From Bacteroidaceae bacterium (GTDB lineage: Bacteria > Bacteroidota > Bacteroidia > Bacteroidales > Bacteroidaceae), in the NCBI GenBank assembly GCA_021443405.1, contig JABUUA010000010.1, positions 25,303 through 30,570 on the forward strand: DNA of 5,268 nucleotides. The letters are read 5' to 3'. Every line of letters starts with the position of its first letter. The stretch's first letter is position 1. The translations under genes were made by a program, and so were the position numbers. This document shows, in pieces, positions 1 through 5,268 of this stretch. The notes under the pieces were generated by a model that made no database searches, was not told the origin of the DNA, and saw nothing but the letters and a program-made list of their open reading frames with translations.

Positions 1-228
1 GCACATACCCATCTGGTCGCCCTTCACGCGGTCGAAGCCTTTGCCAGCGCCGGTGAGCCCGCGGAAGATGTTGCCGCCACCGATGACGATGCCAATCTGC
101 ACGCCCATGTTGGCCACCTCCTTGATTTGTTGTGCATACTCATTCAGGCGCTTGACGTCGATGCCATAGCCCTGTTCGCCCTGCAGGCTCTCGCCTGAAA
201 GCTTCAGTAAGATTCTTTTGAATTTCAT
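1..228 (-). CDS. pyrH: UMP kinase, N-terminal part (cut by left window edge)
   Basis: The enzyme phosphorylates UMP to UDP with ATP in the cytoplasm, in de novo pyrimidine nucleotide synthesis. Only the first 76 codons are visible and the frame runs off the left edge. The fragment opens MKFKRILLKLSGESLQG and carries the amino-acid-kinase-fold motifs KLSGES (residues 9-14) and IGGGNIFRG (49-57), then DQMGM (71-75). It lines up along its whole length with the start of E. coli PyrH (KRILLKLSGEALQG, VVIGGGNLFRG, GDHMGM). The ATG at 226-228 fits the family N-terminus exactly. It follows the birA stop by 7 bases (CTACAAT), so it is probably on the same transcript. No Shine-Dalgarno sequence is seen; the upstream sequence is AT-rich. 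Nothing in the visible part looks damaged. The bacterial hexameric UMP kinase family is a firm call, as the glycine-rich motifs differ from those of eukaryotic UMP/CMP kinases. Confidence 0.96.
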   Translation of the reverse strand, partial: MKFKRILLKLSGESLQGEQGYGIDVKRLNEYAQQIKEVANMGVQIGIVIGGGNIFRGLTGAGKGFDRVKGDQMGMC

Positions 229-235
229 ATTGTAG

Positions 236-967
236 CTATTTTGTTGTGTTCACGATAAACTCCACCTCCTTGAAGGCGTAGCGGCGCTGTGTCCCGTCGC
301 TTAGGGTAAGCAGCAGGTGGCCGGTAGGTTCCACGGTGGTGAGGGTGGCGCTGAACTCGCCGCCGGCGTCGCGGTAGCGGTGTTCCTTGCCCTTGCGGTA
401 GAGACGCTGCAGATAGGCGGCGTGGAGGTCGGTGTACTGCCCTTGCTCCACCATTTTATAATAATGTGTGAAGTGCTGCACGACGCTCTCGAGCACAAAG
501 CGCCGTTCTGTCGCTTGTCCGGTGAGCAGTGCCAGCGACGTGGGATTCGGGGCGTCGCTGCGGAAAATCGTCTGGTTGACGTTCAAGCCCACGCCCATCA
601 CGCACTGGTCCACCTGCCGTCCCGAGAGTTCGTTCTCGATGAGCATGCCCGCCACCTTGCAGTCGCCGTAGTAGATGTCGTTGGGCCACTTGATGGAGGT
701 GCCGGGATGATGGTCGTTGAGCGCGTCGCTGACGGAGAGCGCCAATGCCTCGCTCAGCATGAACATGTCGGTGGCCATCACCATGGTGGGGTGGGTCAGC
801 AGACTGAAGAGCAGGTTCTCGCCCTCGGCACTTTCCCACGCATTGCTGCCGGCGCCCCGGCCCGCGGTTTGGAACTCCGCCGTCGCTAGTACGATGCGTC
901 GCGGCGTTGGCGGACGGTAATGGCGCAGAAAAGAGTTGGTGCTGTCGATGCGGTCCAACTCTATCAT
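236..967 (-). CDS. birA: Biotin--[acetyl-CoA-carboxylase] ligase, catalytic domain only
   Basis: The enzyme makes biotinyl-AMP from biotin and ATP and moves biotin onto the lysine of carboxyl-carrier proteins. The chosen start, ATG at 965-967, gives 243 residues beginning MIELDRIDSTNS, where the BPL/LplA fold normally starts. Visible motifs in order are STN (9-11), the Gly-rich adenylate loop QTAGRGAG (33-40) with a Trp at 44, KWPND (93-97), KVAGMLIE (104-111) with the biotin-contacting Lys at 104, and GVGLNVN (125-131). A small C-terminal domain follows. There is no N-terminal helix-turn-helix, so this is a monofunctional (class I) ligase and cannot act as the biotin operon repressor by the E. 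coli mechanism. The GRGRRG of E. coli is replaced by GRGAGS, a variation in the loop that holds biotinyl-AMP. The frame stays open upstream for 54 more codons to a GTG at 1127-1129, but that stretch has no family resemblance. pyrH starts 7 bases after the stop. Confidence 0.93.
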   Translation of the reverse strand: MIELDRIDSTNSFLRHYRPPTPRRIVLATAEFQTAGRGAGSNAWESAEGENLLFSLLTHPTMVMATDMFMLSEALALSVSDALNDHHPGTSIKWPNDIYYGDCKVAGMLIENELSGRQVDQCVMGVGLNVNQTIFRSDAPNPTSLALLTGQATERRFVLESVVQHFTHYYKMVEQGQYTDLHAAYLQRLYRKGKEHRYRDAGGEFSATLTTVEPTGHLLLTLSDGTQRRYAFKEVEFIVNTTK

Positions 968-1119
968 TTGAAACCAGGGAGAATCGTCTAAACAAAACAC
1001 GCTTTTCGGTAGTTGGTGAGGTTCGTAAAATCTGTACTTTCTGTCATTTTTGTCCGTGCATCCGGTCCTTCCGAGGGAAAGAAAAGTTCTTGGTCTGCGC
1101 GGTGCAAGCACCCTTCGTC
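968..1119 (-). other. Intergenic leader between yraN and birA
   Basis: This 152-base interval is the longest stretch without a supported gene in the window. Read on the minus strand it is less GC-rich than the genes around it and contains A- and T-rich patches close to birA. It stays open in the birA frame, so it could encode an N-terminal extension of birA, but the translated stretch is basic, low in recognisable motifs and not expected for a biotin ligase. No exact TAnnTTTG minus-10 element, convincing hairpin or riboswitch was found by eye. The most likely role is a 5' untranslated region, perhaps with a promoter of non-canonical sequence. Confidence 0.55.
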
Positions 1120-1485
1120 CTAATAGCACCGCAGCGGCGGGAGGAAGGCTCCTTTGATGTGCTCCACCGTAGAGCCGACGACGGACAGAATGTCGAAACG
1201 GATGGGGAGGTCAATTTTGTACTGTTGCACGTAGGAATTGGCGGCGGCGGTCAGGGCGTTCACCTTGCGCGCGTCCACAGCATCGGTAGGGTCGCCGTAT
1301 TTAATTCCCGACCGCGTCTTCACCTCCGCCACCACAAGCCGGTTGTCGCCCACGGCCACGATGTCGAGTTCGTGCCGGCTCTTGGGCGCCTTCCAGTTGC
1401 GGTGCTGGATGATGTAGCCGTGCTCCTCCAGATAATCCACGGCCAACTGCTCGCCGCGCTTGCCCACATCGTTGTGTATCGCCAT
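1120..1485 (-). CDS. yraN: YraN family (UPF0102) nuclease-fold protein
   Basis: This is a 121-residue member of the widespread UPF0102/YraN family, which has a Holliday-junction-resolvase-like, PD-(D/E)xK-type fold. The cellular role is not firmly established. The N-terminal signature GKRGEQLA (residues 8-15) precedes a helix, HGYIIQHRNW (22-31) leads into the core, and the presumed metal-binding set lies in ELDIVA (39-44) and VAEVKTR (52-58): Glu39, Asp41, Glu54 and Lys56. All four positions expected of an active nuclease core are present. VDARKVNAL (70-78) fits the conserved segment after the core, and the C-terminal FDILSVV (98-104) is also family-like. Length is normal for the family. The start, ATG at 1483-1485, lies 19 bases after the tsaE stop with no clear ribosome binding site. 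Co-transcription with tsaE is likely from spacing and orientation. Nuclease activity is an inference from the fold and not demonstrated by this sequence. Confidence 0.93.
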   Translation of the reverse strand: MAIHNDVGKRGEQLAVDYLEEHGYIIQHRNWKAPKSRHELDIVAVGDNRLVVAEVKTRSGIKYGDPTDAVDARKVNALTAAANSYVQQYKIDLPIRFDILSVVGSTVEHIKGAFLPPLRCY

Positions 1486-1504
1486 AGAGTCTTGCTTGTG
1501 AGGG

Positions 1505-1921
1505 TTATTCGTCCAGCTGCACCCGGCGACTGCCGTCCGGCTCCACGGTGATATTCACCGCCACGGTCTCCTCGGGCAGCAGGTCCTCGATGAGCTCGGG
1601 CCACTCGATGAAACAAGGTCGGCCGCTGTAGAAATACTCGTCGCAACCCATGTCGTAGGCCTCGGAGAGACGCTTGATGCGGTAGAAGTCGAAGTGATAT
1701 ATGGGTCGTCCGTCGCCCGCCTCGTATTCGTTGACGATGGCAAAGGTGGGCGAGGTAATCACGTCCCGTACGCCCAACACCTCGCACACCGCCTTCACGA
1801 AGGTGGTTTTGCCGGCGCCCATCTGCCCGTAGAAAGCAAACACCGTGCGGCCGTTCATGGCAGCCACAAACTGCTGGGCAGCCGTGGTCAGGCCGTCAAG
1901 CCCGTTGATGCATATCTCCAT
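1505..1921 (-). CDS. tsaE: tRNA t6A37 threonylcarbamoyltransferase complex ATPase TsaE
   Basis: TsaE is the P-loop ATPase that partners TsaB and TsaD to add threonylcarbamoyl to A37 of ANN-decoding tRNAs; its ATP hydrolysis is needed for repeated turnover of the complex. The 138-residue protein shows a Walker A motif GQMGAGKTT (32-40), the TSPTF segment (56-60) that follows it in this family, HFDFYR (76-81) with the Asp of the Walker B-like region, and IEWPE (105-109), the C-terminal hallmark. Length matches the family, which runs at about 135-160 residues. The start, ATG at 1919-1921, is only 3 bases after the stop of the acidic protein gene upstream, which suggests translational coupling. 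No sign of truncation or altered catalytic residues. tsaB, tsaC and tsaD are not in the window. Other P-loop kinases are ruled out by the SPTF/HFDxYR/IEWPE combination. Confidence 0.96.
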   Translation of the reverse strand: MEICINGLDGLTTAAQQFVAAMNGRTVFAFYGQMGAGKTTFVKAVCEVLGVRDVITSPTFAIVNEYEAGDGRPIYHFDFYRIKRLSEAYDMGCDEYFYSGRPCFIEWPELIEDLLPEETVAVNITVEPDGSRRVQLDE

Positions 1922-1924
1922 AGC

Positions 1925-2260
1925 CTACTCTTCGCACTGCGACTCGGCGTACTCCATCTCGCCTTCCACGATCCAGCGCAAGTCCTCGACCGAGAAATCG
2001 CCCATGTTGTCCTTCTTCGCCTGCTTGGCCAAGTGGGCGGCGATTGCCTCCACATCGATGTCGATGTAGCCGTCGGCGTCGGGCTCGGCGTCCAGCACGC
2101 CACTCTGGGCGTAGTAGTCGATGATGACGTCGAGGAAGTAATAGAGTTCGTCGTCGCTGAATTTCTCCTTCAGTTCCTGAGGGAGATAGGCGCGGATGTA
2201 GGCGACGGTGCGGGCGTCGTCCTCGGCATCCAGCAGCAGTTCGTCTTCGAAATCAGCCAT
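1925..2260 (-). CDS. Small acidic protein of unknown function, possible duplicated helical hairpin
   Basis: I do not recognise a named family and assign no function. The 111-residue product starts MADFEDELLLDAEDD and is strongly acidic: 32 Asp/Glu against 8 Lys/Arg by my count, a net charge near -24. It has no signal peptide or membrane segment and a single Cys at 109. The pattern suggests mostly helix. Residues 34-49 and 89-104 resemble each other (F-S-x-acidic-acidic-L-x-aromatic, ending in acidic-Tyr), so the chain may hold two copies of a helical hairpin (about 17-50 and 72-105). Between them lies an Asp-rich loop DAEPDADGYIDIDVE (57-71) like an EF-hand loop. ATG at 2258-2260 was chosen because it sits 4 bases after the trxA stop; a longer frame would run 19 codons into trxA. 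tsaE starts 3 bases after its stop. The tight fit on both sides and normal codon use support a real gene. Confidence 0.86.
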   Translation of the reverse strand: MADFEDELLLDAEDDARTVAYIRAYLPQELKEKFSDDELYYFLDVIIDYYAQSGVLDAEPDADGYIDIDVEAIAAHLAKQAKKDNMGDFSVEDLRWIVEGEMEYAESQCEE

Positions 2261-2264
2261 GATG

Positions 2265-2582
2265 TCAGAGTAAAGATTGAATGGTTTCCTCCAGCTTCGA
2301 CTTCGGCTGCGAGCCAACGAGGCGTGCTTTCACGTTACCCTCGGCGTCGAGGAACACGAAGGAGGGGATGCTGGTAATCTGGAACTGAGTGGCCAGGTCC
2401 TCGGCCTCCTCGATGTCGCACTTGCCGATGTTCATCGTGTCGGCATACTGCTCGGCCAGTTCCTCCACCAGGGGAGCCATGCGCTTGCAGGGTCCGCACC
2501 AGGTGGCCCAGAAGTCAATCATCATGGGTTTGCCAGCCTTCACGAGTTCCTCGTAGTTCTCTTCGGTGATGTGTAATGCCAT
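2265..2582 (-). CDS. trxA: Thioredoxin
   Basis: This is a cytoplasmic dithiol-disulfide oxidoreductase, kept reduced by thioredoxin reductase, which supplies electrons to enzymes such as ribonucleotide reductase and repairs oxidised protein thiols. The 105-residue length is that of a single bare thioredoxin domain without signal peptide. The active site WCGPCK covers residues 28-33 (Cys29 and Cys32), the buried acid is Asp23 in MIDFWA, the cis-proline is Pro73 in TSIPSF, and a conserved Gly90 follows the last strands. An extra Cys at 55 (GKCDIEEAEDLA) is outside the active site. The start, ATG at 2580-2582, gives the standard N-terminus. It lies 63 bases after dnaE, behind an A- and C-rich leader, so it may have its own 5' region as well as read-through from dnaE. 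The acidic protein gene begins 4 bases after its stop. A classical TrxA is more likely than a TlpA- or DsbA-like protein because there is no export signal or insertion. Confidence 0.95.
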   Translation of the reverse strand: MALHITEENYEELVKAGKPMMIDFWATWCGPCKRMAPLVEELAEQYADTMNIGKCDIEEAEDLATQFQITSIPSFVFLDAEGNVKARLVGSQPKSKLEETIQSLL

Positions 2583-2631
2583 AATTGTAATAAGTTTATG
2601 TGGTTTGTAATTGTTTGTCTTTTCTGTGTTT
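2583..2631 (-). promoter_or_regulatory. A/C-rich, almost G-free leader before trxA
   Basis: Read on the minus strand, the last 49 bases before the trxA ATG contain only two G residues and are dominated by A and C, ending ACTTATTACAATT next to the start codon. This is a sharp change from the surrounding GC-rich coding sequence. It has no Shine-Dalgarno sequence. An unstructured A-rich upstream region is how many Bacteroidota genes recruit ribosomes, so a translation-enhancing leader is the simplest reading. No exact TAnnTTTG promoter element is seen in it or in the last 150 bases of dnaE. Confidence 0.5.
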
Positions 2632-2645
2632 GGGGCGGAACGGTC

Positions 2646-5268
2646 TTACGTGTCGCTGGGGTCGGGCAGGTCGTTGTCTATGGCCATCGTCTCCTCCTCC
2701 TTCTGCGCGGCTTGTCGGCGGCGGATTTCGCGCCCGTTGATTTGGTAGGTCAGGTCGGTGCGGCTGTCCAGGTAATCCGTTAGCATCTTGTCTACGGCGA
2801 TGTTCATGCGCCGGGCCTTTAGGTGCAGGCGGCGGCGCTTCAGCGGGTCAACCACCACGAAGTCCAGCGCCGCGCCCTTGTCCGACTCCACGCCTCGCTG
2901 CGTGAGGCAGACCATGAGGTCGTTGTTCAACTTGTCGAGGTCGGTGACAATCGTGAGCGTCTCCACCACACTCTCGTTGACTTCCGACAGGAAACTGATG
3001 TTCGAGATATGAAGTTCGAACTCCGAAGGGTTGTAACGCTTGGGCTGCACGACGCCCTCAATCAGTAGCGAACTACCCTCTTGCATGAAGTTCTGCCACT
3101 TGGCCCAGTCGTTGCCGAAGAGCGCCAGCTCGCCGGGACCCGTGTAATCCTCAATCGTCACAATGCCCATGGGTGTTCCGCGCTTGGTGTATTTGCTCAC
3201 GACGCTCGTCACGATGCCGCCGAACTTCACCTGCTGGTTGGCGAACGACTGGAGGTCCTGCATTTCGGTCATGTAGAGATTGCAGACGCAATCCATCACC
3301 ACGCTGTAGTCGTCGAGCGGATGTCCCGAGAGGAAGAAGCCGACCTTGTCCTTCTCCAACTTCAGTCGCTCCAGCGTGCTCCACGGCTCACACTGCGGGA
3401 TGGCGGGGCAAGCCACCTCCACCGCGTCCATGCCGAAGAACGAATTGCTGGCCTCCTGCAAGGCGCTGTTGTACTGGTTGCTGAAGCGAACGAGCACATC
3501 CACGAACTTCTCGCCGCGTAGTGTCAGCGCCTCAAAGTGCTCGCGCGTAATCTGCGGGGCAAAAAGGTCGAAGGCTCCGCTCAGCGCCAGGCACTCAAGG
3601 CCGCTCTTTTTCACTTGCGACATGGGAACACGCTTCACGAAGTCGAAGATGTCTTTGTACGGCCCGTTCTTCCGGCGCTCCTCCACAATGGCGTTGGCCG
3701 CGCCCTCGCCCACGCCCTTGATGGCGCCGAGGCCAAAGCGAATCTGTCCGTCCTTGTTTACACCGAAGTTGGTGAACGACTCGTTGACATCGGGGCTCAT
3801 CACCCGGATGCCCATGGCTTTGCATTCGTCCAGCAACTTCGATATTTCCTTGATGTCGTCCTTACGACGGGTGAGTAGCGCCGACATGAACTCCGAGGGA
3901 TAGTTGGCCTTGAGGTAAGCCGTCTGGTAAGCCACCCACGAATAGCAGGCCGCGTGACTCTTGTTGAACGCGTAAGAAGCAAATTTCTCCCAGTCGCTCC
4001 AGATTTTGTCCAGCACGGCGGGGTCGTGGCCCTTCTTTTTCCCGCCCTCGATGAACTTAGGTTTCATTGCATCTACGATGTCCTTCTTCTTCTTACCCAT
4101 GGCCTTACGCAATGCGTCGCTCTCGCCGCGGGTGAAATCGGCCAGCAGACGCGACAGCAGCATCACCTGTTCCTGATACACCGTAATGCCGTACGTATCC
4201 TTCAGATACTGCTCCATCACGGGAATGTCGTAGGTAATCTCCTGCCGTCCGTTCTTACGGGCGATGAAGTCGGGGATGTAATCCATGGGCCCCGGGCGAT
4301 AAAGGGCGTTCATGGCGATGAGGTCCTCGAACACGGTGGGGTGCAGTTCCTTCAGATATTTCTGCATGCCGGGCGACTCGAACTGGAAGGTGCCCACGGT
4401 GCGGCCCTCCTGATAGAGCTTGTACGTCACGGGGTCGTCGATGGGAATCCTGTCGAGGTCCACCTCGATGCCGCGCGACTCCTTGATGACGCGGCAGGCC
4501 TCCTTCATCTCCGACAGCGTCTTCAGACCGAGGAAGTCCATCTTGATAAGTCCCGTGGACTCAATCACGTGGCCGTCGTACTGCGTGACGGCCGTCTTTA
4601 TGTCGGGGAAGTCGGGATCGTCGGCTGTGGAAACGGGCACATGCGACGAGATGGCGTCGCGACAGATGATGAAGCCGCAGGCATGGATGCCTGTGCCGCG
4701 CACCGTTCCTTCCAGCATGCGCGCGTATTTTATGGTATTGGCCTCACGCGGGTCATGCGACATTTCTGCCTGCTGCAACTCGGGCGTGCACTTGATGTAG
4801 TTTTCCAACTTTGACTTCATGCCGTCGGGCAGACGGTCGGGCATCGCCTTGCACAAGGCGTTGGTGCGGGCCAGGTCGAACTTCTCCACACGCGCCACGT
4901 CCTTGATGGAGTTCTTGGCGGCCATCGTTCCGTAGGTGATGATGTGGGCGCAGTTCTCTTTTCCGTACTTGTCCATCACCCACTGAAGCACGCGGCCGCG
5001 GCCGTCGTCGTCGAAGTCCGTATCGATATCGGGCAGCGAAATACGGTCGGGGTTGAGGAAACGCTCAAACAGCAAATCGTATTTCATCGGGTCGAGCTTC
5101 GTGATGCCCAGACAGTAGGCCACTACACTACCGGCGGCCGAACCACGACCGGGGCCGACCCAAACGCCGAGTTCGTTGCGTGCCGAGTTGATGAAGTCCT
5201 GCACGATGAGGAAGTAGCCGGGGAAACCCATCGTCTTAATGATGTGGAGCTCGAATTTCAGTCGCTCG
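2646..5268 (-). CDS. dnaE: DNA polymerase III alpha subunit, C-terminal 873 residues (cut by right window edge)
   Basis: This is the catalytic subunit of the replicative C-family polymerase. The N-terminal PHP domain and the start lie beyond the right edge; the frame enters as ERLKFELHIIKT before the Met at 5229-5231, used here as residue 1. The palm carries VGPGRGS (25-31), PDIDTDF (67-73) and KMDFLGL (230-236). By alignment with E. coli Asp401, Asp403 and Asp555, the catalytic aspartates are Asp68, Asp70 and Asp232 (codons near 5030, 5024 and 4538). Fingers motifs are YRPGPMDYIPDF (311-322), YQEQVM (352-357), LRKAMGKKKK (374-383) and FNKSHAACYSWVAYQTAYLK (422-441). A helix-hairpin-helix region follows (GAIKGVGEGAANAI, 502-515), then a clamp-binding region near 592-600, an OB fold (about 668-748) and a C-terminal domain ending in an acidic tail. 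It is the DnaE type, not PolC: no exonuclease insertion is seen. trxA follows after 63 bases. Confidence 0.97.
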   Translation of the reverse strand, partial: ERLKFELHIIKTMGFPGYFLIVQDFINSARNELGVWVGPGRGSAAGSVVAYCLGITKLDPMKYDLLFERFLNPDRISLPDIDTDFDDDGRGRVLQWVMDKYGKENCAHIITYGTMAAKNSIKDVARVEKFDLARTNALCKAMPDRLPDGMKSKLENYIKCTPELQQAEMSHDPREANTIKYARMLEGTVRGTGIHACGFIICRDAISSHVPVSTADDPDFPDIKTAVTQYDGHVIESTGLIKMDFLGLKTLSEMKEACRVIKESRGIEVDLDRIPIDDPVTYKLYQEGRTVGTFQFESPGMQKYLKELHPTVFEDLIAMNALYRPGPMDYIPDFIARKNGRQEITYDIPVMEQYLKDTYGITVYQEQVMLLSRLLADFTRGESDALRKAMGKKKKDIVDAMKPKFIEGGKKKGHDPAVLDKIWSDWEKFASYAFNKSHAACYSWVAYQTAYLKANYPSEFMSALLTRRKDDIKEISKLLDECKAMGIRVMSPDVNESFTNFGVNKDGQIRFGLGAIKGVGEGAANAIVEERRKNGPYKDIFDFVKRVPMSQVKKSGLECLALSGAFDLFAPQITREHFEALTLRGEKFVDVLVRFSNQYNSALQEASNSFFGMDAVEVACPAIPQCEPWSTLERLKLEKDKVGFFLSGHPLDDYSVVMDCVCNLYMTEMQDLQSFANQQVKFGGIVTSVVSKYTKRGTPMGIVTIEDYTGPGELALFGNDWAKWQNFMQEGSSLLIEGVVQPKRYNPSEFELHISNISFLSEVNESVVETLTIVTDLDKLNNDLMVCLTQRGVESDKGAALDFVVVDPLKRRRLHLKARRMNIAVDKMLTDYLDSRTDLTYQINGREIRRRQAAQKEEETMAIDNDLPDPSDT

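Noticed and set aside
317..889. Plus-strand open frame of 190 codons opposite birA
   Set aside because: It is fully antisense to the conserved biotin-ligase core, with no motif in the product.
1060..1090. Possible terminator hairpin around the ccttccgaggg segment downstream of yraN
   Set aside because: Only about four base pairs can form and no uninterrupted U tract follows on either strand, so I do not call a terminator.
907..1551. Plus-strand open frame of 214 codons opposite yraN and the yraN-birA gap
   Set aside because: It spans the opposite strand of yraN, the gap and the ends of birA and tsaE. It has no domain and no sensible gene boundaries, so it is an antisense shadow.
2261..2317. 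Longer N-terminus for the acidic protein, starting inside trxA
   Set aside because: The extra 19 residues (MARSRSRSWRKPFNLYSDI) are strongly basic, overlap the conserved end of trxA in another frame and are unlike the rest of the protein. The ATG at 2258-2260, just after the trxA stop, is a better start.
1694..2377. Plus-strand open frame of 227 codons opposite tsaE, the acidic gene and trxA
   Set aside because: It crosses three well-supported minus-strand genes. Its Val/His/Asp-rich product is typical of antisense translation and matches nothing known to me.
2583..2645. Bacteroides-type promoter (TTTG and TAnnTTTG boxes) for trxA
   Set aside because: On the minus strand no TTTG occurs in the gap and no TAnnTTTG is seen in the end of dnaE. 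The TTTG-like words in the gap are on the plus strand, where no gene follows.
3954..4814. Plus-strand open frame of 286 codons opposite dnaE
   Set aside because: It lies entirely antisense to the most conserved part of dnaE, including the catalytic motif at residue 232. The product has no recognisable motif and the composition expected from reading GC-rich codons backwards.
1..5268. CRISPR arrays, tRNA/rRNA genes, insertion sequences, phage or defence genes
   Set aside because: No regularly spaced repeats, terminal inverted repeats, tRNA-like folds or transposase, integrase or defence motifs were seen. Nearly the entire window is occupied by recognisable housekeeping coding sequence.

Overview
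The window is a compact run of housekeeping genes, all on the minus strand, from a member of the Bacteroidota, most likely a Bacteroidales of the Prevotella type. Several things point there: the wording of DnaE motifs such as FNKSHAACYSWVAYQTAYLK, the short AT-rich sequences before starts in place of clear Shine-Dalgarno sites, the single-domain biotin ligase, and the dnaE-trxA neighbourhood. Base composition looks moderately GC-rich by eye. The lineage call is an inference from protein resemblance, not a database result.

In the direction of transcription (right to left) the order is: dnaE, replicative DNA polymerase III alpha subunit, its N-terminal part cut off by the right edge (2646-5268); trxA, thioredoxin (2265-2582); a small, very acidic uncharacterised protein (1925-2260); tsaE, ATPase of tRNA t6A modification (1505-1921); yraN, UPF0102 nuclease-fold protein (1120-1485); birA, biotin-protein ligase without a DNA-binding domain (236-967); and pyrH, UMP kinase, cut off after 76 residues by the left edge (1-228). 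Junctions are 63, 4, 3, 19, 152 and 7 bases. The trxA/acidic protein/tsaE block and the birA/pyrH pair are therefore very probably co-transcribed, while the 63- and 152-base gaps are the only places with room for promoters or leaders. No exact Bacteroides-type minus-10 element (TAnnTTTG) was seen in either gap on the minus strand.

The genes serve DNA replication (dnaE), thiol redox balance (trxA), tRNA maturation (tsaE), possible nucleic-acid processing (yraN), biotin loading of carboxylases (birA) and pyrimidine nucleotide supply (pyrH). There is no sign of a mobile element, CRISPR array, RNA gene, phage gene or defence system, and no plus-strand gene is supported. The most interesting item is the acidic 111-residue protein, which appears to contain a duplicated helical hairpin joined by an Asp-rich, EF-hand-like loop. 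Secondary points are the degenerate clamp-binding site in DnaE and the almost G-free leader of trxA. I see no convincing novel multi-gene system here.
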